A model generated the notes under the pieces. It saw only the letters and a list, made by a program, of their open reading frames with translations, was not told the DNA's origin and did not search any database. Shown piece after piece: positions 43,956-53,659 of a stretch of DNA of 64,000 nucleotides. Positions within the stretch are counted from its first letter, which is position 1; every line of letters starts with the position of its first letter. The position numbers were made by a program, and so were the translations under genes. Source of the stretch: Roseiarcus sp963709655 (GTDB taxonomy: Bacteria; Pseudomonadota; Alphaproteobacteria; Rhizobiales; Beijerinckiaceae). The DNA lies in contig CAVPXF010000024.1 in the NCBI GenBank assembly GCA_963709655.1, positions 45,817-109,816 on the forward strand, given 5' to 3'.

Positions 43956-45917
43956 CGGAGCTTCTTTCTTTCACGACGCGTAAGCCATTGATGTCGCTCG
44001 CGGCGAGCGGCTGTGGGGTCGCTGCTACTGGGTACAGGCGATGGGGAATCCCAGGAGGTCGAAGGCCTTTTGCTGGATCGGGGTCGGGCGGGTGAGGATG
44101 GTGAAGGGGCGGTCCGGCGCGCCCGCGGTCACGACGGTGTTGCGCGCGAGGGTCGCGAGATCGGCGAGCAGGGTCTGGAAGGAGTGGACGGGGGCGCCGT
44201 CGGCGGCGCGGCCGGTGGCGCTTTTGGCCAGCGCGGCGGGAGAGCGCTGCGCTTTGGCGACGGGGCTCTCGCGCAGGGCTTCGGCGGCTTCCTTGTCGTC
44301 GTCGTCGTAGAGCATCGGGGCGAGGCGCGCCCGCATGTGCCACTCGACATAGTAGGCCAGCATGCACAGGAACACGTGGGCGCGAACCCGATCCGTGAGC
44401 CAGTGGTGGATCGGCCGGACATGCAGGTCGACCGTCTTCAGGCATCGAAAGGCCCGTTCCACCATGGACAAGGATTTGTATGTCTTGACCGCGGCTTCGT
44501 CGGCGAGGGTCTGTTCGGGCAGGCTGGTGCGCACGGCGTAGAGGCCGTCGAGCGCGGCCTCCCGTGCGATCTCATCGCGCTTTCGGGCGAAGGCGAACCG
44601 GTCGTCGGCGATCGTCAGGTCGAAGTGCTTGGCCATCTTGTGCTTGTCGAGCACGGCGCCGACGGCCATGCCGATCTCGGCCGCGCCGCGCAGGGGCTGG
44701 CGTTGACGCGCGACTGCGGCGGCGATCCTGGCCAGGTCGCGCTCGGTGGCGGCGAGGAGGTGCTCGCGCTTTCCGGCGCGCGCTCGCGCGAGATCGGGGT
44801 TGCGGCAGACGATCAGCCGCTCGCCGGGAAAGTCGGGCGAGGTGATCGCCGCCATGTCGCGCTGGTCGAACAGCGACATCTGCAAATGCCCGCCGCCGAC
44901 CAACTCCTTGAGCGCGGGGGCGCGCAAGGCCGTGATCCAGTCCAGGCCGGCCGGACGCAGGTCCTCGTCGATGCGCGCCTGAGTGATCATACCGCGGTCG
45001 CCGACCAGCACGACGTGGTCGATGGCGAAGCGGCGCTTGAGCTTGGCGACCTGATCGGCCAGGGTCGCGGGATCGCCGGTGTTTCCCTCGAACACCTCGA
45101 TGGCGACGGGGCAGCCGTCGGGCGCGCAGAGAAGGCCGTAGACGATCTGCAGCTTGCCCTTCTTGCCGTCGCGGTTGTAGCCGCGTTTGGCCAGAGGGCA
45201 GCAGCGGCCTTCGACATAGCTCGACGAGACGTCGTAGAGCACTAGCGTCCCGCCCTTCAGATGGCGCTTCGCGAGCGCGGTCTCGATCGCGCCCTGACGC
45301 TCGAGGAGCCAGTCGAGCGCGGCGTAGAGTTCGTCCTCGTGGACGTCGCCGAGGCCCAGCTCGACGCCGAGGCTGGATGCGGCGGTGACGGGATCGAGCG
45401 CCCTGGCGGTGGCGAGTTTCGACGCCGGGGCGATGATGCGGCTGACGATCATGGCCAGGACGAGGTCGACCGGCCGACAGCTCTCGGGATCGGACCCGCG
45501 CGCTTGCTTGGGTCCGATGATTGTGCCGAGGCCGATAGCGCGCGTCGCGCCCAGCACGGCGGCGACAGCCCCGTGCGGCAGCGAGCGCTCGACGACGAAG
45601 GGCTGCTCGCCCGGCGGCAGCACGACCCCGCCCTTGAGGACGCCGCGCAGCCCTTCGACGTGCTCGGCCGGCCAATGGCTGAGGTTGAGCAGCGTGCGCT
45701 TCCGTATCCTCCCGCCGTCCCGATAGCTCTCGCGCAACAGGATCGCCGGTGGGGAGCCGCGGTTGGGCACGGTTTCGATATACATGGACGTAGGATAGCG
45801 GAGAAACTCGCACAATCAACAGCAATATTCGATTTACATGGCTACACTTTTCACCCCTCGCCAGCCCAAAGATGCGCAAAATCAGAGGCTTGACCTTCGC
45901 GAAAGAAAGAAGCTCCG
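43956..45917. mobile_element. IS1634-type insertion sequence
   Basis: Perfect 17-bp terminal inverted repeats CGGAGCTTCTTTCTTTC (43956-43972) and its complement (45901-45917) flank a single intact transposase gene. No clear target-site duplication is visible (flanks GCTCTAGT and TTTAGCGA). It truncates the regulator pseudogene on its left. Confidence 0.9.
44025..45785 (-). CDS. IS1634-family transposase
   Basis: A 586-aa DDE transposase. It begins M-Y-I-E-T-V-P-N-R-G-S-P-P-A, and contains L-Y-D-V-S-S-S-Y-V-E-G-R, V-L-V-G-D-R-G-M (second Asp) and the Y-x2-R/E region S-L-S-M-V-E-R-A-F-R-C-L-K, all expected for this family. The gene looks intact and fills the element. Confidence 0.9.
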   Translation of the reverse strand: MYIETVPNRGSPPAILLRESYRDGGRIRKRTLLNLSHWPAEHVEGLRGVLKGGVVLPPGEQPFVVERSLPHGAVAAVLGATRAIGLGTIIGPKQARGSDPESCRPVDLVLAMIVSRIIAPASKLATARALDPVTAASSLGVELGLGDVHEDELYAALDWLLERQGAIETALAKRHLKGGTLVLYDVSSSYVEGRCCPLAKRGYNRDGKKGKLQIVYGLLCAPDGCPVAIEVFEGNTGDPATLADQVAKLKRRFAIDHVVLVGDRGMITQARIDEDLRPAGLDWITALRAPALKELVGGGHLQMSLFDQRDMAAITSPDFPGERLIVCRNPDLARARAGKREHLLAATERDLARIAAAVARQRQPLRGAAEIGMAVGAVLDKHKMAKHFDLTIADDRFAFARKRDEIAREAALDGLYAVRTSLPEQTLADEAAVKTYKSLSMVERAFRCLKTVDLHVRPIHHWLTDRVRAHVFLCMLAYYVEWHMRARLAPMLYDDDDKEAAEALRESPVAKAQRSPAALAKSATGRAADGAPVHSFQTLLADLATLARNTVVTAGAPDRPFTILTRPTPIQQKAFDLLGFPIACTQ

Positions 45918-46036
45918 TTTAGCGAAGTATATTGGAGGGCAAACGGGGTCGAGGCTCCTTGCGCGGCCTTGCGTTCCTAGGGCGCGAGAAAGTCATTGAG
46001 TTCACGCTGTTCCATCGCTGCATTTCCGGATATTTC

Positions 46037-46070
46037 GGCGGCGGCGCGCGGGAGGAGACGCGCCGCCGCC
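46037..46070 (-). terminator. Hairpin after the aldehyde dehydrogenase remnant
   Basis: GGCGGCGGCGCG (46037-46048) and CGCGCCGCCGCC (46059-46070) make a 12-bp stem with a 10-nt loop just downstream of the ALDH remnant. Its placement parallels the terminator after the intact ALDH at 19.4 kb. Confidence 0.5.
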
Positions 46071-46084
46071 TGGTCCGTCAGCGA

Positions 46085-46135
46085 TCAGAAGAAGCTGAGC
46101 TTCTTGGGCGAGCGGCTGACGAGCATCTTGTGCGG
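46085..46135 (-). pseudogene. C-terminal remnant of a second aldehyde dehydrogenase
   Basis: The frame reads P-H-K-M-L-V-S-R-S-P-K-K-L-S-F-F and stops at 46085. The intact ALDH ends H-K-M-M-L ... N-L-L-I-S-Y-S-T-K-A-L-G-F-F, so this is the same terminus with an internal deletion. It lies downstream of operator copy 3, exactly where an ALDH would be expected. Confidence 0.65.
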
Positions 46136-46239
46136 CTATTGCCAGTGGAGGCTGACCTTGGTCACTGCTTTCTCCCATGGACGACATGCCCGCTTTTGGC
46201 GTCGCACTGGAAGAGACGATGCCCGCCGATGCTGATAGC

Positions 46240-46291
46240 GCATAGTGGGCATGCGAAGAGCGCCGCGGCAAACTGTCGCAGGATTGAGACA
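46240..46291 (-). promoter_or_regulatory. Regulator/promoter element, copy 3 (upstream of the ALDH remnant)
   Basis: TGTCGCAGGATTGAGACA (46274-46291), 19 bp, then GCATAGTGGGCATGC (46240-46254). The inverted repeat is slightly decayed (GAGACA for GCGACA) but the spacing is unchanged. It lies between the second intact regulator and the ALDH remnant. Confidence 0.7.
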
Positions 46292-46393
46292 ATCAGGACG
46301 GGGAATGTAACGTGAGAGCGCGCCGCGGGGCGTCGCTGCGACGCCTCGATTCTGGGTCGATCCGTCCTCGCATTCAAGGAAATGACGCGGAGC

Positions 46394-47377
46394 TTAATGC
46401 TTGAATTTCCAGCGGCTCATCTTTCGGTGCAGCGTCGCGCGCGACATGTCGAGAAGCTTAGCAGCCTTGGTGATGTTACCTCCTGATCGAGCAAGAGCGC
46501 GTTTCAGCACGGCGCATTCCGCGGCTTCGACGTCGTCCTCGTCCGCCGCCGCACAGTCGATGAGATCGGCGGCCGGCGTTGGCCTCGCAAGCGTGTGGGC
46601 GTTGATCCCTAGCGCCAGCCGCGACGCCCGGGTCGCCCCGATAACAATGTCGTCACGATCAAGTGCGAGCAACGCGGGGCCCGCCCGTTCGCCGCGAGGT
46701 GCGAGCACAATTCGTGCTCGTGGAAAGGCGACGCGAAAATTCTCAGTCTCGATCGAGCGCGCCGCGTCGGAAACCGCGGCCGTCACAAGGTTGATGAAGC
46801 CTGGCGCGTGCGCAAGGTCAGCGTAACCGGGCGCATGCCGCGCGGACGATACGTCCAGGACGGCGGCGAGTTCGCCATTCTCGTTGAAGATCGGCGCACT
46901 GGTGCAGCAGAGTACGGAATTGCGGGCGAAGAAATGCTGCTCGCGGTCGATCGTCACCGCGCGCTGTTCGAAAAGGCAGGTGCCGATGCCGTTCGTCCCC
47001 TCGAATTTCTCGCTCCAGACGCCGCCGGTCCACAGGCCGGCGGCGTCGAAGGCCGAGTCGTCGCCCGGCGCGCTACGCCGATCCAGAATCACCCCCTCCC
47101 GATCAGCAAGTATGATCGAGCAGCCGACACCGCCGACGGCAAAGAAGAGCCGGTCGACGCTCGGCTGCGCGACATGGTGTAGCCGTCCGACTGTCTCGCG
47201 AGCCGCTGCGACTTCGGGCAAAGACAGCCGCCAGGAGCGCGCGGCATTGGCGGGATCGAGGGCATGGAGAGTGCCGGAGCGTCCCCAGGACGCCACGATT
47301 TGCGAAGACGCGGCCCCGTTTCCGGTGATCGCCTTGAGAACTCGATCTGTATAGTCGACCACCGCAGGGCGATCCAT
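46394..47377 (-). CDS. GAF-domain / Fis-type HTH regulator, second intact copy
   Basis: A 327-aa paralogue of the regulator at 21142. It has G-V-W-S-E-K-F-E-G-T-N-G-I-G-T and E-Q-H-F-F-A-R-N in the GAF part and S-G-G-N-I-T-K-A-A-K-L-L-D-M-S-R-A-T-L-H-R-K-M in the HTH. It also lacks an AAA+ domain. AAAGGAACG precedes the ATG at 47377. Operator copy 4 lies upstream and copy 3 downstream. The dehydrogenase it once served seems to have been deleted. It may now act on the other operator copies. Confidence 0.83.
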   Translation of the reverse strand: MDRPAVVDYTDRVLKAITGNGAASSQIVASWGRSGTLHALDPANAARSWRLSLPEVAAARETVGRLHHVAQPSVDRLFFAVGGVGCSIILADREGVILDRRSAPGDDSAFDAAGLWTGGVWSEKFEGTNGIGTCLFEQRAVTIDREQHFFARNSVLCCTSAPIFNENGELAAVLDVSSARHAPGYADLAHAPGFINLVTAAVSDAARSIETENFRVAFPRARIVLAPRGERAGPALLALDRDDIVIGATRASRLALGINAHTLARPTPAADLIDCAAADEDDVEAAECAVLKRALARSGGNITKAAKLLDMSRATLHRKMSRWKFKH

Positions 47378-47553
47378 CGTTCCTTTCCCTCTAGGCAAAG
47401 CGGCGGCGGAGCGAGACACGCGCTCGGCCGCTCAGGACGCCAATATAGTTTTCGTAGCGCTTTAGGGTGATGTTGAGGTCCGCCTTGGTTTCTCCCGCGA
47501 TGAACGCTACCGGTGGCGGCGTTGGGAGAAAAATGCCTTCGCATGCGTTCCTA

Positions 47554-47605
47554 ACATAGGGGGTATGCGAGATTGTCATCAGAGAAGTGTCGCACTTCTG
47601 CGACA
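47554..47605 (-). promoter_or_regulatory. Regulator/promoter element, copy 4 (upstream of the second regulator)
   Basis: TGTCGCACTTCTGCGACA (47588-47605), 19 bp, then ACATAGGGGGTATGC (47554-47568). It points at the second intact regulator, whose ATG is 176 bp away, so it could mediate autoregulation. It may instead be left over from a lost dehydrogenase gene. Confidence 0.72.
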
Positions 47606-47659
47606 AACCCCGTCGTTCCGTGAGAGGGGGCAGTCGCTGACCGCGCCCCCGCCTGGCAG

Positions 47660-47760
47660 GCCCTGGGGCAAGACGCCGCGCTTTTTGATCTTTCGATGTA
47701 GCGCGGCGCGCGGCGGCCGGAAGGCTGGCAAGTACGTCCTTGACGTCGCGCCGTAGCTTC
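47660..47760 (-). pseudogene. Possible remnant of a fourth regulator HTH
   Basis: The frame contains P-R-A-A-L-H-R-K-I-K-K-R-G-V, close to the recognition helix S-R-A-T-L-H-R-K-M of the intact regulators. It lies just before operator copy 4, as the HTH end of each other copy lies before its operator. The upstream part is scrambled. The match is short. Confidence 0.4.
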
Positions 47761-48094
47761 GCTCCGACGGCGAGGTCGGCAATTGCAACTCAACGAGCAA
47801 GTCGTCGCTCACGGACGTGCTCTTCGCGGAGCAGGTTGGCCGCGACAAGCCCGAACACGCGCGGCTCATGCTCGAGGCGCGAGCGCGGCGAAAGGGAGAG
47901 CTCGCGGAAATGCGCGCGCTGGATAAATCCCGATGCACTCGGCTACGCGCTCAGCGCGCATTTCAATGTTGCGCGCCGCCGACGCCCGTCGAAACCATCT
48001 TTGCGAGAGTGCCCGACCCAGTTTAGCCAGTTTAGCCGCTCCCTAGCCCTCCCGCCCGGTTTCGCGTAGCGTCGGGCTCAGGGAGGAACAGACG

Positions 48095-48490
48095 ATGTCC
48101 CATATGACGGTCCTTAGCGCGAGCGCACTCGTCGTCGCCTTGGCGTTTCAGCACGTGGCGAACGCAGGACAAGGACGGCCTGATCCGAAGGTGCTGCCGG
48201 TCCCAGCAGGCGGAACACGCGAGCAGGTTCTGCTTGGAGACAGGATCTTCCATGGTGAGGCGGCGGAAGGAAAATGCGCCGAGTGCCATGGCGTCGACGC
48301 CAAAGGCACCGCTAACGGGAACGATCTGACTCTAGGGATGTGGATCTGGGGCGACGGGAGCGTGACCGCGATCAAAACGACCGTCGGCCACAACATGAAA
48401 ATGGCGCCCGGCATGGATGGCAACCTAACTCCGGGCGATATCGACGCCGTCGTCGCCTACGTCTGGGCGCTCGGGCATCAAAAGAATTGA
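48095..48490 (+). CDS. Small periplasmic cytochrome c
   Basis: A 131-aa protein with a signal peptide (residues ~1-24), one heme motif C-A-E-C-H near residue 62 and likely axial Met residues in M-K-M-A-P-G-M. GGGAGGAAC gives a strong ribosome-binding site. It is on the plus strand, opposite to the regulator remnants. It could accept electrons from quinoprotein dehydrogenases, but nothing shows this directly. Confidence 0.85.
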   Translation: MSHMTVLSASALVVALAFQHVANAGQGRPDPKVLPVPAGGTREQVLLGDRIFHGEAAEGKCAECHGVDAKGTANGNDLTLGMWIWGDGSVTAIKTTVGHNMKMAPGMDGNLTPGDIDAVVAYVWALGHQKN

Positions 48491-48762
48491 AGCGTCGCAA
48501 GCGCCTTCGGAGGTCGGCTTCCTGGCGTCGAGAGGATCGCCACAGAGTAACCGAATGTGTTTCGGCGTGGAAAATTGGCTCTGACTTACTTTTGATGAAC
48601 TTGAGGCGCCGGTGTGGCCTGGTTTCGAGAGGCAATCAGGGCCTGCCGTCTTTTCGCGCTTCAAAGTTGCTCCCCGCAGGGTTTTGCGCGGTTGGTGTGT
48701 TGAGCGAAGGCGACAGCGCCGTCGTTACAATCCGCGCAATGAGCGCGAATAGTTCGTGCCCC

Positions 48763-49671
48763 TCATGTGGCACCCTGACCGCCGAACGGCCGATCGTCGC
48801 GCACATAGACCCAGAGCCTGCCGGTGCGCGTCTTCGTCTTGGCGAGCACCTTCACGGTCGTGTCGTCGATATGCAGGCGCTCGGCGGCGAGCGCGTGCCG
48901 GCGAAGCTCGGTGAGAATGGGATCGAGGGCGGCGAGGCATCCGCCGACCCAGTCGGCGAGCATCGAGACGTCGAGCTCGATTCCCTCGCGGGCGAAGGCG
49001 GCGCTCTGACGGTTCAGCGGCAGATGGCCTCCGAACTTGCCGACCAGGATCATGGCGAGCAGGCTCGGGCCGGCAAAGCGGCGCGGGATCGGATGCGACG
49101 GCGCTGGTGGCTCGGTGACGCCCTCGCAGTCGCGGCAGGCGAACGTCTCACGCACCCGCTCGATGATCTTCCAGCGCCGCGGCTCGCATTCGAGCGTCTT
49201 GGACACCACCTCGCCGAGCTTGCGCAGCCGCGCGCCGCCGCACTTGCCGCGGACGCACGGCGCAGTCTCGACGACGCGCTCGACTGGCAAATTGTCCGGG
49301 AGTTTGCGAGGCCCGCGTGGCGCGCGCCGCCGCTGCGCCTTGGCGGGCTCCGGCGCTGCGATCTCGGCCTTGGTCTCTTCCTCGGCCTGCGTCTCTTCTA
49401 GATCCTCGATCGCCAGTTCGAGCTGTTCGACGAGGAGCTTGCCGCGCTCCGACGATTGGCCGAAACGCTCACGGCGCGCCTTGGCCAGTTGCAGGTTCAG
49501 CCGCTCGATCTCGAGCGCGCGGACTTTCGCCTCCTTCTGCGCTTCGCTCAGCGCCGCCTCTCTCTCGGCCAGCGTCTCGTGCTGGGCGAGGATCGTCGCG
49601 TGCGCGCTCGCCAGATCGCTCGGAAGCGCGTCCGGCAGGCCGTCGACAGAGTGTTCGCGCGGGCTCGTCAC
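48763..49671 (-). pseudogene. tnpC: IS66 transposase TnpC, truncated
   Basis: 302 residues against about 500 expected. It has the N-terminal coiled coil, the linker R-R-A-P-R-G-P-R-K-L-P-D-N-L-P-V-E-R and the zinc-binding stretch. The start of the DDE domain, L-H-I-D-D-T-T-V-K-V-L, is present. The sequence then loses homology after R-P-F-G-G and stops, so two catalytic residues are missing. Confidence 0.85.
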
Positions 49672-49741
49672 GCCCGCGACTTGAACATATCCGACCGGAA
49701 AAATCGCTCGCCAACCGCACCCTCAAGTCAATCGGCCGCAG

Positions 49742-50089
49742 TCATCCAGCCGCCGTGGGACGCCAGGTTCTCTGCGGCATTCGCCAGTCGATGCCGGACA
49801 ACAGATAGGTGAGCTGCGCGGCCGAAATCGTCACCACGCCATCGGCCACGGAGGGCCACAGAAAGCGCCCGCGCTCGAGCCGCTTCACGAATAGACACGC
49901 GCCGTTGCCGTCATGCCGAATCAGCTTGATCAGGTCGCCTCTGCGCGCCCGGAAGACCCACAAATCGCCGGCGTGCGGATCGCGCTTAAACCCCTCCTGC
50001 ACCATCAACGCCAACGAGCCGAACCCCTTGCGCATGTCGGTATGGCCCGTCGCTAGCCAGACCCGCGCCCCGCTCGGAAACGCGATCAT
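49742..50089 (-). CDS. tnpB: IS66 accessory protein TnpB
   Basis: A 115-aa protein with the family signature T-D-M-R-K-G-F-G-S-L-A and D-L-W-V-F-R-A-R-R-G-D-L-I-K-L-I-R-H-D-G-N-G. The start at 50089 overlaps the end of tnpA by 4 bp. Confidence 0.9.
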   Translation of the reverse strand: MIAFPSGARVWLATGHTDMRKGFGSLALMVQEGFKRDPHAGDLWVFRARRGDLIKLIRHDGNGACLFVKRLERGRFLWPSVADGVVTISAAQLTYLLSGIDWRMPQRTWRPTAAG

Positions 50090-50456
50090 CGCCTGCGATC
50101 CCGTGCCCTCAGCGCGCCGATCACCTTCGCCAAGGTCTCCGAGTCCGGCGCGCCGTCGATCGTCATGCAAACCTCAGCGCCAAATGCGATCGTTATCGAA
50201 GACCACGGCGCGCAGACCGGCGCAGTCGTGGCCACCGCTTCGTTCAGATCGGGAGAGACCCACACCGGCACAAACGCCGTCGTCTCGCGTTGCGCCGCAA
50301 ACTGCCGCCGCCAGCGACACAGAAAGCTCGCCACGACGCCCGCGCTGCGCGCGATCTCGGTCACCACGGCGCCCGGCTCGTTCATCGCCGGGCCTTCTCC
50401 GTCGCGCCCCAGCGACGGCGACGCTCGACCGACGTGACCACCTCAATGCGATCCAT
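50086..50456 (-). pseudogene. tnpA: IS66 accessory protein TnpA, frameshifted
   Basis: The original start at 50456 reads M-D-R-I-E-V-V-T-S-V-E-R-R-R-R-W-G-A-T-E-K-A and then stops. Homology resumes in another frame at M-N-E-P-G-A-V-V-T-E-I-A-R-S-A-G-V. A short deletion at about 50385-50390 explains both. Confidence 0.75.
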
Positions 50457-50519
50457 CACCATGTGGCTAACCTCGTGCTAGCCACAGGTCCTACGCCAGT
50501 CCCATCAGCTCGCAAGGCG

Positions 50520-50905
50520 GCGCCTGTCGGACGCGTACGCTTTTTCCACGGCTACTGTGATTGCTTCTGCTATCTGCCGCTTTACGTGCTCTGCGGCCGT
50601 GATTTGCTGGCGGCCAGGCTCAAGCGGTTCGAACATCGTCGCGAGTGCGGGGGCGGATCGAGGAGATGGCGCGCATCGTCGAGCATGGTCGCACGGCCTG
50701 GCCCCGGGGGAAGATCGTGCTGCGCGCCGATTTTATTCCCGAGCTTCGCGCGCGCGACGCTGATGGCCCGGTGCGACGCGAACGGCGTCGGTTACGTCTT
50801 CACGGCTGGAAGCGCGCATCGCTGAGGCCTTCGCCGAAGCCGAGCGCCTGTCGGCGGCCGACGGCAAGCGACGCGGGTGTTTCGCGATTTCCTGTGGTCG
50901 ACGAA
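50520..50905 (+). pseudogene. Fragments of an IS1380-type transposase
   Basis: Frames on the plus strand contain F-H-G-Y-C-D-C-F-C-Y-L-P-L-Y-V-L-C-G, then G-K-I-V-L-R-A-D and C-D-A-N-G-V-x-Y-V-F, then I-A-E-A-F-A-E-A-E-R-L-S, spread over several frames. They match successive parts of the DDE domain of IS1380 transposases. Only an eroded fragment remains. Confidence 0.65.
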
Positions 50906-50988
50906 GACAAGCTAGTCGCGCGCGTCAACTAATTGCTAGGCTTTTATCGATTCACTCTCCGCCAGCATTCTGTTGGACGGAGGCGAGG

Positions 50989-52138
50989 ATGGCTGGGCGC
51001 GAGGTTGCGGTAAAGAGGTACGTGGTTCGGTTGAGCGCCGAGGAGCGGGAGCGTCTTGAGGATCTGAGGAACAAGGGGACGATCCCTGCGCGTCGGCTTT
51101 TGAAAGTGCAGATCTTGTTGAAAGCCGATGTGTCGGAGGCTGGCGAGGGCTGGAGCGACGGCAAGATCATGAAGGCCTTCGATACGACGGACACGATGGT
51201 TTACACCGTTCGCAAGAAGTTGGTTGAGGAAGGGCTGGATGGGGTGCTGAGCCGCAAGCGACGGGAGACCCCACCCGTTGCGCCGATCTTTGACGGTGAG
51301 AGGGAAGCCAAGCTGATCGCTTTGGCCTGCTCCGACCCACCGCCGGGGTTCGCCCGTTGGACCTTGCGGTTGCTGGAAGAGAAGGTCGTGGAACTACAGA
51401 TCGTCGACCGGGCAAGCGACAGCACGATTGGGCGCGTTTTAAAAAAAGTCTCCTCAAGCCCATACTAAAAAATGCTGGGTAATTCCGCCCGAGGCGAACG
51501 CCGCTTTTGTCGCGGCAATGGAGGATGTGCTGGCGGTGTACAAGCGACCGCGCGATCCCAAGAGACCTCTGGTCTGTCTCGACGAGACGTCAAAGCAACT
51601 GATTTCCGAGACGCGCACGCCGATCCCGATGAAGCCGGGGAGCCCGGCCCGCTATGACTACGAGTACCAACGCAACGGCGTCGCCAACCTCTTCATGATG
51701 TTCGCCCCCCTCGAAGGTTGGCGACACGCGAAGGTGACCGACCGGCACACCGCCATAGATTACGCCTACGTTCTCAAGGAGATCTCCGACGACGACTTCC
51801 CGCACGCCGACTTGATTTCGCTGCTTCAAGACAACCTGAACATCCACGCCAAGGCCTCTCTCTACCAAGCCTTCCCGGCGCCGGAAGCCCGCCGCCTCGT
51901 CCAGCGCTTCGAGTGGGTGTACACCCCCAAGCATGGCTCGTGGCTCGATCTGGCGGAGTCAGAACTGGCGGTCCTCTCCACCCAATGCCTCGATCGCCGC
52001 ATTCCAGATAAACACGCCCTCGAACGCGAGGTCGCCGCCTGGGTCGAACACCGCAACCAGCATCACGCAAAGGCCGACTGGCGCTTCACAACCGAGACCG
52101 CTCGGCTCAAACTCAAGCACCTATACCCCGTGCTTTAG
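50989..52138 (+). mobile_element. IS630-family transposase gene in two frames
   Basis: 50989-51468 encodes the HTH part (159 aa). 51518-52138 encodes the DDE part, with L-V-C-L-D-E-T-S-K-Q-L, Q-D-N-L-N-I-H and the Glu region S-W-L-D-L-A-E-S-E-L. Between them are an A7 run (51441-51447) and an A6 run (51467-51472). Two successive -1 slips, or two indels, would fuse the frames through K-K-C-W-V-I-P-P-E-A-N-A-A-F. IS630 elements are known to use A-run frameshifting, so the gene may still be functional. Confidence 0.75.
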
Positions 52139-52159
52139 ATGAATCGACCGACTAGATAC

Positions 52160-52400
52160 CGTCGGCCTTGCGGGAGCCGTCTGCGGACTCAGAATGCGTT
52201 TCCTTGATCGCGTCGATCACCGATTGAGGGTCCGCTGGTCGAGCCATCACTTCGGCCAGTTCATCGACCCGATTGCGAAGGTGCGGACTATCGTGGCGAA
52301 GCTCCTCAAGCAGCGCCGCTTATTCAGCGTCGTCGATACTCAGCGTCGATCCGCCGGATTGCAGCGTCGCACGCATCGGAGATTCCCTAGCGGCTCATAA
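52160..52400 (-). pseudogene. Remnant of a small gene with an in-frame stop
   Basis: Reading the minus strand from about 52377 gives M-R-A-T-L-Q-S-G-G-S-T-L-S-I-D-D-A-E, a TAA, then A-A-L-L-E-E-L-R-H-D and N-R-V-D-E-L-A-E-V-M-A-R-P-A. The second part looks like a genuine helical protein. No function is assigned. It lies between the two IS630 copies. Confidence 0.35.
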
Positions 52401-52546
52401 GGCCAAAGCCGATAGATGCAGTCGATTCCGACCCTACAAAACCTGGACCGCACGACGCCCTCGCACCGGCCGTCGTCGATCTGTCAGTATTTGATCGTAG
52501 TGGTTGTGATAAGGATGATAGGCGTAGCCACGATGATATACTTGGT

Positions 52547-53659
52547 TCACGCCAGAATCCGAAATTTCGCGGGGAGGATGACGCGGAAGTTGTCTGTGAC
52601 CGAATCGCAAAATTCGCTCCATCTCCTGGGGACCTCATTGCGGAGGAAGGGGAGTATTGCGTCGGCGAATTCCCGACATGTCGGATAGGTTTTGTTGTGC
52701 GTGAGATGCTGGTGCATCAGCGCCCATAACCGCTCGATGGGGTTGAGATGGGGGCAGTAGGATGGAACGAAATGCAGCACGATCCGTCGTCCGGGTTGGG
52801 ATAGCCATTCCTGGACGATCTTGGCGTGATGATAGCGCGCATGGTCGAGAAACACATGGATCGGCGCCGTCGTGGCGTAGAGCGCCTCCAGACCGGCCAA
52901 GAGTTTGATCGTCGAGGCGGCGTCGATGGTTTCGGCCTCGATCATCCGGGTCTGGCCGGTTTCCCGATCGATGGCGCCGTGAATGTTGAGGCGTTGGCGC
53001 CCGGTCGTTTGCTCGATCGCCGGCCTCACGTCCTTGGCCGTCCAGCATCCTGCAGCGCGCGCGGCATGGGTCGGATGCACCGCGTCGACGAACAGCACGG
53101 CCTCGTCGGGGGCCAAGGAATTCAGCAGGTTCTCGTATCGCTCGATGAACGCGCGCTGCTTGGCCTCGTCGAGATGGCGAGGAATGACTTCGGGCTTACG
53201 ATACTCGAGGCCGAGACGATGCAGAAGCGCGACCAGCCCCGAGCGGCTCTCGTACTCGGCGCCGAATTCCGATGCGATCCAAGCGCCGATCTGACGTGTC
53301 GAGCACGGCGCCGTCGATCTTACCCAAGCGATGAGCTTGGCTTGCTGCTCGTCGTTCAGCGCGCAGGCGCTGCCGCCGGCCTCAAAACGCATGAGCGCCT
53401 TGCGGCCGCCTTCGGCAAACGCGCAATGCCACCGACGCACCGTATCGTCGTCGAGAAACAGCACCTGGGCGACCTGCTCGCAGCTCATTCCCCCGTCGAG
53501 CAAAACCAAAGCGTTGGCCCGCCGAGCCAAGCGATTCGTCACCGAACCATCACGCGCCAGCGCAATCAGCGCCGAGCGTTCCCCCGGTGACAAAAAGCCG
53601 GCGCGAATCATGCCGCCAACCGAATCCAATACCCAGCAATTGGCAAGCACTTTTCCCAT
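52547..53659 (-). CDS. IS630-family transposase (second, different copy)
   Basis: About 370 aa in one frame. It has an N-terminal HTH (S-V-T-N-R-L-A-R-R-A-N-A-L-V-L-L-D-G-G), then the DDE_3 domain with V-L-F-V-D-A-V-H-P, I-H-V-F-L-D-H-A-R-Y-H and L-N-P-I-E-R-L-W-A-L-M. It appears intact but is not closely related to the copy at 51 kb. The start could also be 53611 or 53683. Confidence 0.85.
   Translation of the reverse strand: MGKVLANCWVLDSVGGMIRAGFLSPGERSALIALARDGSVTNRLARRANALVLLDGGMSCEQVAQVLFLDDDTVRRWHCAFAEGGRKALMRFEAGGSACALNDEQQAKLIAWVRSTAPCSTRQIGAWIASEFGAEYESRSGLVALLHRLGLEYRKPEVIPRHLDEAKQRAFIERYENLLNSLAPDEAVLFVDAVHPTHAARAAGCWTAKDVRPAIEQTTGRQRLNIHGAIDRETGQTRMIEAETIDAASTIKLLAGLEALYATTAPIHVFLDHARYHHAKIVQEWLSQPGRRIVLHFVPSYCPHLNPIERLWALMHQHLTHNKTYPTCREFADAILPFLRNEVPRRWSEFCDSVTDNFRVILPAKFRILA

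Larger units (their letters stand above)
48763..50456 (-). mobile_element. Decayed IS66-type element (tnpA-tnpB-tnpC)
   Basis: The three genes are in the standard minus-strand order. tnpC is cut short at 48763, tnpA is frameshifted and only tnpB is intact, so the element is no longer autonomous. I could not define terminal inverted repeats. Confidence 0.8.

Noticed and set aside
43951..45922. Target-site duplication for the IS1634-type element
   Set aside because: Flanks GCTCTAGT and TTTAGCGA share only a TAG-like triplet, too short and offset to call.
48095..48490. XoxG, the dedicated cytochrome of the lanthanide dehydrogenase
   Set aside because: It lies 5 kb away on the opposite strand and is small. 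The XoxJ-fused cytochrome is the better candidate.
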